A stretch of 64,000 bases of DNA from Marinomonas agarivorans (GCA_002173415.2 NHNK02000008.1:62001-126000), one strand, 5' to 3'. Shown: positions 1 through 9,244, counted from the stretch's first letter. Made by a program: numbers and translations. Notes: generated from the sequence alone by a model not told the origin.

Positions 1-703
1 CATGCCCATTAACTGCCGCTTCAAGTGCCGCTGTATTTTGGTTGCAATAGAGACGTGGCGCAATCTTGATGGGCTCTTTTTTCCCCTCTCGTTGAAAGTG
101 CCAAACATTTATATTGTCGAATGTCATTGGGAAAATAATGTCATGGTTAGCAAGCTCTGAGGGGCAAACAGGCAAACCTTTACGAGCAAAATAGTCTGGA
201 GCACCACAAACGATACGTCGAACTTCGCCAACTTGTATTGCGTAAAGACTTGAGTCTTTTAGATGACCGATTCGAATAGCGATATCCATTTCTTCTTCGA
301 GTAGGCTTGAAACACGATCAAAGAACATGGCCTTGACCGATACATCTGGATGCAATGCCAAATATTCTGTCACGATAGGCATGATGTGCTTCTGACCAAA
401 CAAGACTGGCGCGGTCACTGTTAACATTCCTGTGGGCTTGCTATAGACCCCAGCGGCAGCAGCTTCTGCTTCATCCAACTCTTCTACAATGCGGGTGACA
501 TCACGTAAAAAATGCGTGCCCGCATCGGTTAAACGAACCAGTCGGGTAGTTCGATTAAACAACTTCACCTTTAAACCGTTTTCTAGGGCAGCAATCGCAC
601 GGGTAACCGCTGGAGCAGACAGCCCTAATGTATCCGCAGCATCTGAAAAGCTTTGTTGCTTTGCGACTTCAATAAAAACTTTAATATTTTGCAGCTTATC
701 CAT
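1..703 (-). CDS. LysR-family transcriptional regulator, 3' part cut off by the window edge
   Basis: Reading leftward from an ATG at 703, the frame stays open to base 1, giving about 234 residues. The N-terminus (MDKLQNIKVFIEVAKQQSFS) is a typical LysR winged helix-turn-helix start, followed by a helix with SAPAVTRAIAALE. A substrate-binding domain follows, with stretches such as IAIRIGHLKDSSLYA. LysR proteins are about 300 residues, so roughly the last 60 are outside the window. The gene diverges from the TRAP transporter genes that begin at 1227, but more than 500 bp separate them and the paired repeats near tauK resemble a MocR-type site, so I do not assume that it controls taurine uptake. 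The target is unknown. Confidence 0.9.
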   Translation of the reverse strand, partial: MDKLQNIKVFIEVAKQQSFSDAADTLGLSAPAVTRAIAALENGLKVKLFNRTTRLVRLTDAGTHFLRDVTRIVEELDEAEAAAAGVYSKPTGMLTVTAPVLFGQKHIMPIVTEYLALHPDVSVKAMFFDRVSSLLEEEMDIAIRIGHLKDSSLYAIQVGEVRRIVCGAPDYFARKGLPVCPSELANHDIIFPMTFDNINVWHFQREGKKEPIKIAPRLYCNQNTAALEAAVNGH

Positions 704-948
704 TTGATCGTTCCCATACACATCTTGTTGACAATGGCATCTCATCGGCAATTATTTCACTATATGAAAAAAAATACTTATAACAAAGAAACTGTTTCAT
801 TCATTAAATGTTTTTGTGCGCAGTAGAGAAGACGTTTTCATGGAGCTTTTCGTTATTTTTTACGCACTACCAGAGACCATATTTTCACGCGTTCGCACCA
901 AAAAATAACACAAAGGGACTAAACTATTGCTAGAAAACCAGAAATAAA
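704..948. other. Intergenic DNA, nothing recognised
   Basis: This AT-rich stretch lies between the divergent LysR gene and the dyad upstream of tauK. I see no credible ORF and no hairpin followed by a T-run. It should contain the promoter of the LysR gene, but I cannot point to -35 and -10 elements with confidence. Confidence 0.4.
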
Positions 949-973
949 TGCAATTTTTAACGTGAAAATTGCA
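949..973. promoter_or_regulatory. Perfect dyad upstream of tauK
   Basis: TGCAATTTT (949-957) and AAAATTGCA (965-973) form a 9-bp inverted repeat around a 7-nt spacer. There is no downstream T-run and the nearest genes diverge, so an operator is likelier than a terminator. It lies 18 bp before the paired CTGGCCCTA repeats. Confidence 0.35.
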
Positions 974-990
974 CTTAAAAAGGTCACAAT

Positions 991-1023
991 ACTGGCCCTA
1001 AACAGGTAAAAAAACTGGCCCTA
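991..1023 (+). promoter_or_regulatory. Putative TauR operator upstream of tauK: paired ACTGGCCCTA direct repeats
   Basis: ACTGGCCCTA occurs at 991-1000 and again at 1014-1023, a 23-bp repeat distance (about two helical turns). The same motif, in the same orientation relative to the downstream gene, recurs in pairs before tpa and safE. MocR-type regulators typically bind direct repeats. From memory, the published Rhodobacter capsulatus TauR site is a pair of CTGGACYTAA repeats, a close match. The link to the TauR encoded at 4873-6387 is inference. Confidence 0.7.
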
Positions 1024-1226
1024 TCAAGGACTTATAAAGCGGGTTTTAATGAATTCACAAGGAAAAACAGTGATGCAAATCACAGTTTATGCTGAACAAG
1101 CAGAATGGTACGGGATACAAAATAGTTGGTCCATAACCTGTTTATCCCCCCTTCCCTACTTTGTTTTCTTACTCAGCCCTTGTCTCATTTTGACATACAG
1201 GTAAAAAACCTTCAGGAGTAGCAATA

Positions 1227-2231
1227 ATGATGTTAAAGAAGTTAGGCGGTACACCACTGGCTCTTGCAGCCGGCCTTTTGCTTTCAGCAAATGTTATGGC
1301 AGCCACATTCAAAATGGCGGTTGGCGACGGTGAAGGATCAGCACAACAAGTATTTGGACAAAAATTTGCTGATTTACTAGCAGAAAAAACCAATAAAAAA
1401 CACAAAGCGAAACTGTTTGTAAATGGTCAATTAGGCTCAGAACAAGACACTGTTAACGATGCGTCAATTGGCACATTAGACTTTTCCGTTTTGGCGAGCA
1501 ATAACTTGGCGCCATTCTCACCCACTCTAGGGATTCTTTCTCTACCTTACATTTTTGAAGATCTTGACCAAGCGGCGAAAACAGTTCAGGGGCCAATTGG
1601 TGATGAGCTAACACAGAACACCATTCGTGATGCCGGTGTTCGTATCCTTGGTTGGACATTCAGTGGTTTTAGAGTACTAAGCAATTCGAAAAAACCTGTC
1701 ACCCAACTTGCCGATCTTGATGGTATGGTTGTTCGTGTGCCAAAAAATGAAATCATGATTGATACTTACAAATCATGGGGCATTAACCCAACACCTATGG
1801 CATGGAACGAAACGTTCACAGCATTACAACAACAAGTTGTTGATGGGCAGGACACACCTTATACAACCATCTATGCGATGAAGTTCGGTGAAGTACAAAA
1901 GTACATCACAGACATTCACTATCTTTTCTTGTTAGAGCCACTTATTGTCTCTGAAGCGGTTTTCCAAGACCAAAACAAGAAGACTCAAGCGGCTATGCTA
2001 GAAGCAGGTAAAGAAGCAACAGCCTTCAGCTTGCAATGGTTGCAAGAGAAAGAAGCCGTCATTAAAGAAGAACTTGTTAGCAAATATGACATGGAGCTAC
2101 TGACTTTAAGCGACGAAGCTGAGTGGGCAAAAGCGGCACAATCTAAAGTATGGCCAAAATACTATAAGAGTGTCGGCGGTAAAGAAAAAATCAATGCACT
2201 ATTGAAATCACTTGGACGCGACGAAATCTAA
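1227..2231 (+). CDS. tauK: TRAP transporter periplasmic solute-binding protein (DctP family), probably for taurine
   Basis: This 334-aa protein starts with a Sec signal peptide (MMLKKLGG, a hydrophobic core, then ANVMAA). The mature part has DctP-family features, including FRVLSNSKKPVTQLADLDG and the segment ending VRVPKNE that carries the conserved substrate-contacting arginine. It would capture a small organic acid in the periplasm and pass it to the membrane subunits encoded immediately downstream. The start is fixed by an AGGAG Shine-Dalgarno at 1213-1217. The taurine assignment comes from context (usp, tauR, tpa, safD and safE nearby, and a shared operator motif), not from substrate-contact residues. 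Other compatible solutes such as ectoine are carried by related TRAP systems and remain possible. Confidence 0.85.
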   Translation: MMLKKLGGTPLALAAGLLLSANVMAATFKMAVGDGEGSAQQVFGQKFADLLAEKTNKKHKAKLFVNGQLGSEQDTVNDASIGTLDFSVLASNNLAPFSPTLGILSLPYIFEDLDQAAKTVQGPIGDELTQNTIRDAGVRILGWTFSGFRVLSNSKKPVTQLADLDGMVVRVPKNEIMIDTYKSWGINPTPMAWNETFTALQQQVVDGQDTPYTTIYAMKFGEVQKYITDIHYLFLLEPLIVSEAVFQDQNKKTQAAMLEAGKEATAFSLQWLQEKEAVIKEELVSKYDMELLTLSDEAEWAKAAQSKVWPKYYKSVGGKEKINALLKSLGRDEI

Positions 2232-2333
2232 TTGACGCCTTTATTTCAATAGCTTTATTTCAATAGACTGTATCGACCTTTCTCCCCTGTTTGCAGGGGA
2301 GAAATCTACTTATGTATACATCGAGATATCATT

Positions 2334-2900
2334 ATGGGCCGAAAATTTCTCTATTTCCTAGATAACATTGAGGGTTATTTTTGCCGTTTTTTATTGGCAA
2401 CCTTCGTAACTCTACTGTTTCTTCAAATTCTTTCTCGTCAGTTGTTCAACCATTCCTTTTCATGGACTGAAGAGCTGTCGGTTTACATGTTTGTTTGGTT
2501 TGTCTTTTTTGGCGCCAGTTATGCGGCCAGAAAATCCGCACACAATCGCGTTACCTTCCAATACAAATTAATGCCAGCTTGGTTGCCTCCGATCCTAGAA
2601 ACAATCAGTGATGTGATCTGGATTATTTTTAATGGCTACTTTGTTTATCTCTCTTACGATTTTGTGTTTAACCGCATGAATTTGTTTTGGAAATCACAGA
2701 CGTTAGGCATTCCAATGAAGTACATTTACCTCGTACTGCCTATTGCTTTTGCACTGATGACACTACGAATTCTACAGGTTAATTACCTCAAGTTTGCTGG
2801 CACCACAGTTGAAAACCCTGACGATATTTCTATCAATGAAATTATCGAACTAGACCCGCAAGACATAACTTCATCAACTAAGGAGGACAAAAATGGATGA
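2334..2900 (+). CDS. tauL: TRAP transporter small membrane subunit (DctQ family)
   Basis: The 188-aa protein has four predicted membrane segments, roughly residues 18-38, 50-68, 92-115 and 130-150. The first hairpin holds the DctQ signature around FSWTEELSVYMFVWFVFFG and the segment with AHNRVTF. It pairs with the large subunit to drive Na+- or H+-coupled import of the ligand delivered by the binding protein. A long acidic C-terminal tail follows the last helix. Its end overlaps the start of the DctM gene by 8 bp, so the two are probably translationally coupled. It lies about 100 bp downstream of tauK in the same direction. Confidence 0.88.
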   Translation: MGRKFLYFLDNIEGYFCRFLLATFVTLLFLQILSRQLFNHSFSWTEELSVYMFVWFVFFGASYAARKSAHNRVTFQYKLMPAWLPPILETISDVIWIIFNGYFVYLSYDFVFNRMNLFWKSQTLGIPMKYIYLVLPIAFALMTLRILQVNYLKFAGTTVENPDDISINEIIELDPQDITSSTKEDKNG

Positions 2901-4236
2901 ATCTAATATTGTCGCCATTCTCTTTGGCTCCTTTTTAGTTTTATTACTGATTGGGGCGCCGGTTACCGTTGCATTAGGTGTTTCGGCGTTAGCCTCATTT
3001 ATTGTACTCGAAGAAAACCCAATTAAATTAGTACAAATCGCCTTCACCTCGGTTGGCTCTTTTCCTTTAATGGCACTGCCCTCGTTTATTTTAGCTGGTG
3101 CTTTAATGGAAGCGGCTGGCATATCAAAACGACTGGTCAATGTAGCTGAAAGTTTTGCTGGCCCTTTTACTGGTGGTATTGCTGCCTCCGCAGTACTTGC
3201 CTGTTTATTTTTTGGCGCCATATCTGGCTCTGGCCCAGCAACCACTGCCGCCGTTGGCATGTTGATGATCCCTGCAATGGTAAAACGTGGCTACAGTAAA
3301 GATTATGCGTCGGCGATCACAGCATCGTCAGGTGGCCTAGGCATTATTATTCCACCGTCGATTCCCATGGTGATTTTTGGTATCTCAGCCATTGGTCTTG
3401 CGGTTCCTGATGAAGCGATTGAGAAGTTTGGAGAATTCCAATCTGTCTCCATAACCAAGTTGTTTGTCGCTGGTGTAATTCCTGGCATGGTAATGTCACT
3501 GTCTTTGCTGTTACTCAACTATATTCGTTGTAAAAAGGCAGGCTATCTGGGCTCCGCTGATGGTTGGGATTTTGCTCAAATTAAACAAGCATTGCGTAAA
3601 GGTGTTTGGTCTATTTTAGCGCCATTGGTCATCCTTGGTGGTATTTATTCAGGCTTCTTCACACCGACAGAGTCCGCGATCGTTGCTATTTTCTATACTT
3701 TGTTTATAGGAGCATTCATACACCGTGAGCTTTCTTGGAGTCAGGTATTTAGAACGTTAGAAACCACTACTTGGTTATCTGGCCGAGTCTTGTTGATTCT
3801 TTTTACTGCTACGGTTTTTGGGCGTTTATTAGTCGAGAACCAAATTCCTGCCATCGTAGCGGAGTCCATGCTGAGTTTGACAGATAACCTGTATCTCATT
3901 TGGATTTTGATTATTGCCTTCTTACTGTTTGTTGGCATGTTCATGGAAACCCTAGCCGCCATTATGATTCTCACACCAGTGTTGCTACCGATTACTTACA
4001 GCTTAGGGATTGATCCAATTCATTTTGGTGTAGTTATGATCTGTTGTTTGTCTATTGGTTTCTCGACACCACCTTTGGGTGAAAACTTATTTGTTGCATC
4101 AGGTATTGCCAATATTTCGCTGGAATCCGTTACTGTAAAAGCCATTCCATTTGCTTTGGTTTCTGCACTTGCGGTGTTCACCATAGCGTTTTTCCCAAGC
4201 ATTACTCTGTTCTTACCAAGTTTTCTGGGTTACTGA
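2893..4236 (+). CDS. tauM: TRAP transporter large membrane subunit (DctM family)
   Basis: This 447-aa polytopic protein has about 12 hydrophobic segments, matching the usual 425-450 residues of DctM. Family marks include FPLMALPSFILAGALMEAAG, FGAISGSGPATTAAVG, SSGGLGIIIPPSIPMVIFG and FFTPTESAIVA. It is the translocation channel of the TRAP system encoded by the three adjacent genes. An AAGGAGG Shine-Dalgarno lies just before the start, inside the end of the DctQ gene. The universal stress protein gene follows 56 bp later. Confidence 0.92.
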   Translation: MDESNIVAILFGSFLVLLLIGAPVTVALGVSALASFIVLEENPIKLVQIAFTSVGSFPLMALPSFILAGALMEAAGISKRLVNVAESFAGPFTGGIAASAVLACLFFGAISGSGPATTAAVGMLMIPAMVKRGYSKDYASAITASSGGLGIIIPPSIPMVIFGISAIGLAVPDEAIEKFGEFQSVSITKLFVAGVIPGMVMSLSLLLLNYIRCKKAGYLGSADGWDFAQIKQALRKGVWSILAPLVILGGIYSGFFTPTESAIVAIFYTLFIGAFIHRELSWSQVFRTLETTTWLSGRVLLILFTATVFGRLLVENQIPAIVAESMLSLTDNLYLIWILIIAFLLFVGMFMETLAAIMILTPVLLPITYSLGIDPIHFGVVMICCLSIGFSTPPLGENLFVASGIANISLESVTVKAIPFALVSALAVFTIAFFPSITLFLPSFLGY

Positions 4237-4292
4237 CCCAGAAAACGGTTTAAAGCTGATTCCACTATTAGGACATTAATAGGAGATAACCA

Positions 4293-4793
4293 ATGTTACC
4301 GGAAGTACGGAAAATCTTATATTGCACTGACTTATCCTCTGCCGCTAACGATACTCTGGCTCAAGCCCTTTACATTGCGAAAAAAACAGAGGCAGAAATT
4401 TATCTTTTGCACTTAATTGATAAGTTATCTGAAGATGCACGCTTCACACTTGAAACCTATGTCGTTGGCAATAAAAGCCGTTACGACATTTTGCGTGATC
4501 GCATCAAGCATGCTCAAGATGGTGTACAAGCCCAATTGGAAGAATTTTGGCAACGTTACCCAGAAGAATTGCAAAGCAAACACCTGATCAAATCCATTCA
4601 TATTGCTGAGGCCCATGCGGCTGAGGCTATATTAAATGTCTCACGGGATAAAGAGGTGGATTTAGTCATTATGGGGAGTCACGAAAAAGGGCCCGTGCAC
4701 ACCTTCTTAGGCAGTGTGGCGAAAAGCGTACTAAATCGCAGCCTCATCCCTGTTATGGTCGTTCCCATACAGAAAAAGCGAACAAAAAAATAA
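4293..4793 (+). CDS. Universal stress protein (UspA family) linked to the TRAP transporter
   Basis: The 166-aa protein has a single Usp domain. The ATP-binding loop is visible near the C-terminus as VIMGSHEKGPVHTFLGSVAK followed by SVLNRSLIPVMVVP, the usual G-2x-G-9x-G(S/N) arrangement. TRAP operons for ectoine carry a similar protein (TeaD) that modulates transporter activity, so a regulatory role on this transporter is plausible. An AGGAG Shine-Dalgarno precedes the start. It is the last gene of the plus-strand operon and converges with tauR. Confidence 0.88.
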   Translation: MLPEVRKILYCTDLSSAANDTLAQALYIAKKTEAEIYLLHLIDKLSEDARFTLETYVVGNKSRYDILRDRIKHAQDGVQAQLEEFWQRYPEELQSKHLIKSIHIAEAHAAEAILNVSRDKEVDLVIMGSHEKGPVHTFLGSVAKSVLNRSLIPVMVVPIQKKRTKK

Positions 4794-4821
4794 CCAGTAA
4801 CTTGCGTTGGGCTTGAGGGAG

Positions 4822-4861
4822 TGTCTATGCTGCTCATAATAGATAAGAATAGACATTTTTT
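4822..4861 (+). terminator. Probable factor-independent terminator after the TRAP/usp operon
   Basis: TGTCTAT (4822-4828) pairs with ATAGACA (4849-4855), and a run of six T residues follows at 4856-4861. The loop is long and the stem short, so strength is uncertain, but the position between convergent operons fits. Confidence 0.5.
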
Positions 4862-4872
4862 CAGGTCATTTT

Positions 4873-6387
4873 TTATTGACGCAAAGTCGAGTAGGAAGCA
4901 GATTCCTGCCCATTTTTTTCCTTCTGCATCTGCTTGATCACTTGCGCAAGTTTCTTGATGCCTTCTTCGATTTTATTGGTTGGTATAGAAGAAAATCCCA
5001 AACGGAAGTAACAGTTAGGGCCTTTCACGCGGTAAAAGTGTATTCGTCCAGGTTCAATTAAAATACCTTCCTTTTTTGCGCGTTGCTGTAATTCTGCCGC
5101 ATCCAGACCGGCTGGCCCTTTTATCCAATATGAAGAACCACCAAAGCTTGGGGTGTTATGGCAACCGGGAAGATATTTATCAAGCGCTTCATGCATGGCC
5201 CGCCAACGAGCTTGATAGTTACGCGCGATATTCATAATCAACGCATCATGGTAACCACGCTCTAAAAAGAAAGCAGCAGCTCGCTGATTGTTGGACGCAG
5301 GATGGCGAATCATTAAACGCCGCAACGCCCTTGCCTCAGCAATAAGGCGCTCAGAAGCAACCACGTACCCAAGTCGTAGCCCTGGTGCCAAGGTTTTCGA
5401 TAGGCTGCCAATATAAATAACCCGATCACTTTTATCGAGACTTTTTAAGGCTGGGTTGGGTTTAGTATCAAAATTGGTTTCACTTTCGTAATCGTCTTCA
5501 ATGATCAGAAAGTCGTCTTCACTGGCACGACGCAATAACTCATAGCGTCGCTCAATCGGTAAGGTTACTGTGGTTGGACATTGATGACTGGGCGTCGTGT
5601 AAATTAAGTCGCATTCATTAAGCTCATCATCCACCACCAAACCATGATCATCAATGGCTAAGGGCTTTAACTGACAGCCGTGTAACTGGGCAATATTACG
5701 AATATCCACATAACCTGGGTCTTCCAAACCTAATACAGAGGTGGAATCCAGCAGCAGTTGCACCAGCATAAATAACGATTGCTGCGAACCAACGGTCACT
5801 AAAATCTGCTCTGGTGTGGCCCAAACGCCACGTCTAGGTAGGAGGCGTGTGCGAATTTGTTCGATTAAACGCGGATCATCGTGGTCCATACTATCAGATG
5901 CCCAATCACTGACAGCCGCATCACTGGCGGCATCACGGCAACACTCACGCCAGTTAATACTAGGAAAAATCTTTACATCAAACTGACCATAGATAAAAGG
6001 GTATTCATAGGCCTGCCAATCACGCGCTTTGACAATATTCGTTTGCGTACTCGGCCTGACTTTAAAGCGTTTTTCCCAGTCTAGTTGATCTTGATTACTC
6101 TCTGCATCAACTTGAGATTGAATATCAACCTGCCCAGCTAAAATGTCTGGATTAACGAAATAGCCACGCCGTTCACGGGCAACAATATAACCATCGTCTA
6201 ATAGGTGTTCATACGCCAGAACCACTGTGTTACGAGCCACTTTTAATTGCTGAGCGAGTTTTCGGCTAGATGGTAACGGTACATCAAGCGGAATATTGCC
6301 TTGCATAATGGCACTGGCAATCTGTTCTCGCAGCTGAGTTTGTAAACTACTGTTTTTATCTTGTGTCAGATGAAACAGTTGAATCAT
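4873..6387 (-). CDS. tauR: MocR-family regulator (GntR helix-turn-helix plus aminotransferase-like domain), TauR-like
   Basis: The 504-aa protein has an N-terminal GntR-type winged helix (about residues 15-75, with LPSSRKLAQQLKVARNTVVL and a tyrosine-rich wing). A class I aminotransferase fold follows (about 130-490). The PLP-lysine region is visible as YIGSLSKTLAPGLRLGYV, together with the segment IIEDDYESE. MocR proteins use PLP chemistry to sense amines. TauR regulators activate taurine genes in several marine and alphaproteobacterial strains. Its place between the TRAP transporter and tpa supports that role, as do paired direct repeats before three transcription units of the cluster. I found no clear copy of the repeat before tauR itself. 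Confidence 0.85.
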   Translation of the reverse strand: MIQLFHLTQDKNSSLQTQLREQIASAIMQGNIPLDVPLPSSRKLAQQLKVARNTVVLAYEHLLDDGYIVARERRGYFVNPDILAGQVDIQSQVDAESNQDQLDWEKRFKVRPSTQTNIVKARDWQAYEYPFIYGQFDVKIFPSINWRECCRDAASDAAVSDWASDSMDHDDPRLIEQIRTRLLPRRGVWATPEQILVTVGSQQSLFMLVQLLLDSTSVLGLEDPGYVDIRNIAQLHGCQLKPLAIDDHGLVVDDELNECDLIYTTPSHQCPTTVTLPIERRYELLRRASEDDFLIIEDDYESETNFDTKPNPALKSLDKSDRVIYIGSLSKTLAPGLRLGYVVASERLIAEARALRRLMIRHPASNNQRAAAFFLERGYHDALIMNIARNYQARWRAMHEALDKYLPGCHNTPSFGGSSYWIKGPAGLDAAELQQRAKKEGILIEPGRIHFYRVKGPNCYFRLGFSSIPTNKIEEGIKKLAQVIKQMQKEKNGQESASYSTLRQ

Positions 6388-6502
6388 TAAGTGACCCCAC
6401 TTTTAGCCTTATGCAAAAACGTTCTACAATTGCCAGCTTAAAGGCGCGTGAAAATACGTTTTCAAAAATAAAAATCATGATGAAAACACAATGAAGTGTA
6501 AC

Positions 6503-6530
6503 AAAAAGCCCAACAATTCGTTGGGCTTTT
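6503..6530 (-). terminator. Factor-independent terminator downstream of tpa
   Basis: AAAAGCCCAAC (6504-6514) and GTTGGGCTTTT (6520-6530) form an 11-bp stem with an AATTC loop. On the minus strand the hairpin ends in a T-run, in the right place to end the tpa transcript before tauR. Confidence 0.85.
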
Positions 6531-6638
6531 ATATCGTCTTATATCGATTTTTTGCAAGACAAGACCATCTTTATACGACACCCTCTCTGTATAAAGACCT
6601 CACCATTGCCCTATCTAGTTTTGCTTAACCAAGCATCG

Positions 6639-8054
6639 TTAGGCAATTGAACGCGTTTCTTCGGCCATTTTTTTCGCAACGTCGGCGATTGCATCATCTA
6701 ACGCAGTAACCAATTGATCGACGTTCTCTTTGGTATACGTTAACGCTGGCGCCAGACAAATGGTGTTATTGAACTCTTTAAACGAGCGATTAGTACGGCC
6801 AATAATCACGCCATTTGCCATACAATGGCCTGCAATGGCAACAATGACACTCTCATCGACTGGCGTTTTACTTTGACGATCCATAACCAGTTCAAGTCCA
6901 ACCAATAAGCCTTTACCGCGCACATCACCAATCAATGTATGTTTCGTTTTGAGGTCCTGTAATTTTGCTTTTAAATAGTCACCTTGGGTTTGCGCATTTT
7001 CTAAAAGCGACTCATTTTCGATGATTTCCATATTTACCAAAGCCGCTGCTGGACCTGCAGTACACCCACCGAACGTAGAAATATCACGGAAATATCCCAT
7101 GCGAGCATCATCGTCTTCTTTGAATGCGTCAAATACCGCCTCGGTTGTTACCGTACAAGAAATTGCAGCGTAACCTGAAGCAACACCTTTCGCCATAGTA
7201 ACAATATCTGGTTGAATGCCAAAGTGTTGATAACCAAACCATTTGCCAGTACGTCCTAGGCCACAAACAACCTCATCAATATGCAATAGCACATCATACT
7301 TTTTGCAGATTTCTTGAACCCGAGGCCAATAACCCGCAGGTGGTTCAATCACACCACCACCAGCCGTAATAGGCTCTAAACAAATCGCGCCAACTGTTTC
7401 TGGCCCTTCAGCTAAAATGACTTTTTCAATCTGATCAGCGGCCCAAATACCATAATCTTTACCAGCAGCATCCGCTTGGGCACGATATTCACAACAGTGG
7501 GGAACTTCAACAAAGTCTGGCACAAACGGCCCATATTGATTACGACGTTCAAACTGCCCAGTGGCACTTAATGTCGCTATTGTTGTGCCGTGATAATCTC
7601 GATCACGGTAAAGAATTTTTGTCTTTTTGCCGCCATATTTTTTATGAGCAATCTGGCGCACAATTTTAAAGGCTTTTTCATTGGCTTCTGAACCGGAATT
7701 AGAAAAGTAGACTCGGCTCATACCAGGCATTTTATCAATCAACTGCTTAGAAAATTGCGCTGCTGGTACATTGCCAGCCGTTTGGGCAAAATAATTCATA
7801 GTTACTAATTGATCACGTACTGCATCTGCAATCTCTGTACGACCATAACCAACGTTCACAGTCCACACCGCACCTGATACAGCATCAAGGTATTCATTTC
7901 CCTTGGCGTCCCAGACTTTAACCCCTTCACCTTTGACAATAACCATAGAGCCTGTTTTTTCAAAAGGCTTATGCTGCGTCAAATGATGCCAAACATGATC
8001 ACGGTCACTATTAATCACATCCAAAGAATCAAAATCGTTTACGTTATATGCCAT
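6639..8054 (-). CDS. tpa: Class III aminotransferase, probable taurine--pyruvate aminotransferase
   Basis: The 471-aa protein has the omega-aminotransferase fold. It shows VYFSNSGSEANEKAFKI (PLP phosphate contact), the PLP aspartate in LLHIDEVVCGLGRTGKWFG and the Schiff-base lysine in IVTMAKGVASGY. Taurine--pyruvate aminotransferase would move the amino group from taurine to pyruvate, giving alanine for nitrogen assimilation and sulfoacetaldehyde. That substrate is inferred from the neighbouring tauR, safD and safE genes and from the shared operator motif; beta-alanine or GABA aminotransferases look similar. A GAGG Shine-Dalgarno sits 6 bp before the ATG. The gene has its own promoter region with a TauR-like repeat pair and a strong downstream terminator. 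Confidence 0.85.
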   Translation of the reverse strand: MAYNVNDFDSLDVINSDRDHVWHHLTQHKPFEKTGSMVIVKGEGVKVWDAKGNEYLDAVSGAVWTVNVGYGRTEIADAVRDQLVTMNYFAQTAGNVPAAQFSKQLIDKMPGMSRVYFSNSGSEANEKAFKIVRQIAHKKYGGKKTKILYRDRDYHGTTIATLSATGQFERRNQYGPFVPDFVEVPHCCEYRAQADAAGKDYGIWAADQIEKVILAEGPETVGAICLEPITAGGGVIEPPAGYWPRVQEICKKYDVLLHIDEVVCGLGRTGKWFGYQHFGIQPDIVTMAKGVASGYAAISCTVTTEAVFDAFKEDDDARMGYFRDISTFGGCTAGPAAALVNMEIIENESLLENAQTQGDYLKAKLQDLKTKHTLIGDVRGKGLLVGLELVMDRQSKTPVDESVIVAIAGHCMANGVIIGRTNRSFKEFNNTICLAPALTYTKENVDQLVTALDDAIADVAKKMAEETRSIA

Positions 8055-8193
8055 ATTAACCTCATTAAATCCAAGTTAAAGAGGGTGAATTAGCCGGCCT
8101 AGCATTCGTTATTAGAATTATAGGGAACAAGCCAAAAAGTCAGTAACTCACCTTGATAATACGATCAAAGTACACCGCTCAAAACCAAAGTGT

Positions 8194-8225
8194 TAGGGCC
8201 AGAACTGATGGCTAAGTGAGGCCAG
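8194..8225 (-). promoter_or_regulatory. Putative TauR operator upstream of tpa
   Basis: On the plus strand, TAGGGCCAG (8194-8202) is followed exactly 23 bp later by TGAGGCCAG (8217-8225). Read toward tpa these are CTGGCCTCA and CTGGCCCTA, with the same unit, spacing and orientation as the pair before tauK. The rest of the 305-bp gap (8055-8359) shows only the AT-rich dyad at 8283-8310. Confidence 0.65.
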
Positions 8226-8282
8226 AAAAACATAGAACAAGCACATCCAACGCAATGGCCTAAATATTCTCTCCTGTAATGA

Positions 8283-8310
8283 GTTTTACTTAGTGCATCA
8301 TAAGTAAAAC
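8283..8310. other. AT-rich perfect dyad between the phage tail gene and tpa
   Basis: GTTTTACTTA (8283-8292) and TAAGTAAAAC (8301-8310) form a perfect 10-bp stem with an 8-nt loop. It lies just past the 3' end of the tail-collar gene, so it could help end that transcript. Neither side carries a good T-run. Confidence 0.35.
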
Positions 8311-8359
8311 CCACCCTATTGAATAGAGAAGCACAAAAGAGAAGAAGATCGATCGCTTA

Positions 8360-9154
8360 TTAATATTTAATGTAGGCCATTAACGCGACATTACGGGGGC
8401 GTACTTCTGACTCATCCCAAGTAACACCAAGGGATGCACTAGGATTGTTCCAATGACCTGTAAATAAAGGATTGTTAGTTCCTGTCTTGGGAACATATTC
8501 AGGCCCATGACTATAACCAGCACTAACATGTCGTAGTGAGTTTGTAATCGTCATACTTTTAAAGTCTTGTTCTTGTTTGCTTCCAAACGTCCGATCCGTA
8601 TCTACTCCTCGGCCATCGTCCCAACCACGCACAAATTCCCCCCGTAAGTCGGGCACATTAAATGTATTTATTCCGTCACCATCGCCATAGGTAATGCCAA
8701 TTTTATCAAACAGGCTTGCGTAGTCGGTACGAGATATGGCGGCACCATTCGCCTTAATAAAGCCAGCCGGTGCGGTTTGGGTGGCAAACCAATGAATGCT
8801 GCCAGTAAAGTCGGCAAACACACCAGCTTCTTCTAAACCTTTGGGGGTGACATACACCTCATCAGAGGCACCTGCCAATATTTGCTCTTTTGAGGCAGAT
8901 GCAATGGGTAAACGCTCCAATGGCAATGTGCCTGCAACGATATTTGACGCATTGCGATAGTAGTTAATTGCCTTCAATAATTGAGCTTTATCGGCAATAT
9001 CTGGGGTAAGTTCTGCCCCTTCAATCACAGCGATAAGTTCGTCATAAATCGCATTCATATGCTCTGCCGAGGCGATACTTGGCATCACACCAGTAATGGG
9101 GTCGCCATCGGTAAACTTGCCATTGTGTAAATCATCGCTATGTGGGTAATCCAT
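8360..9154 (-). CDS. Phage tail collar domain protein (tail-fibre type), prophage remnant
   Basis: The likely start is the ATG at 9154, which has an AGGAG Shine-Dalgarno 6 bp upstream; an in-frame ATG at 9190 is less well placed. The result is 264 aa. The C-terminal half carries a collar-type domain: an aromatic GxIxWFA entry, PAGFIKANGAAISRTDYASL, the conserved NVPDLRGEFVRGWDDGRG, and a C-terminal RPRNVALMAYIKY. Such domains form the receptor-binding tip of myovirus and siphovirus fibres. No other tail, head or lysis genes are adjacent, so this is an isolated morphogenetic gene. It sits between tpa and safD, which belong together functionally. A 29-bp segment resembling its 3' end recurs at 14400. 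Confidence 0.85.
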   Translation of the reverse strand: MDYPHSDDLHNGKFTDGDPITGVMPSIASAEHMNAIYDELIAVIEGAELTPDIADKAQLLKAINYYRNASNIVAGTLPLERLPIASASKEQILAGASDEVYVTPKGLEEAGVFADFTGSIHWFATQTAPAGFIKANGAAISRTDYASLFDKIGITYGDGDGINTFNVPDLRGEFVRGWDDGRGVDTDRTFGSKQEQDFKSMTITNSLRHVSAGYSHGPEYVPKTGTNNPLFTGHWNNPSASLGVTWDESEVRPRNVALMAYIKY

Positions 9155-9244
9155 CTTGCTCTCCTTTGTTGGTTTTTTTAAGTTCAGCATTGGCTGGTTA
9201 TTCGATTGCCAACTAGCCTAATTTAATCCTCAACAAGAAGGCAG

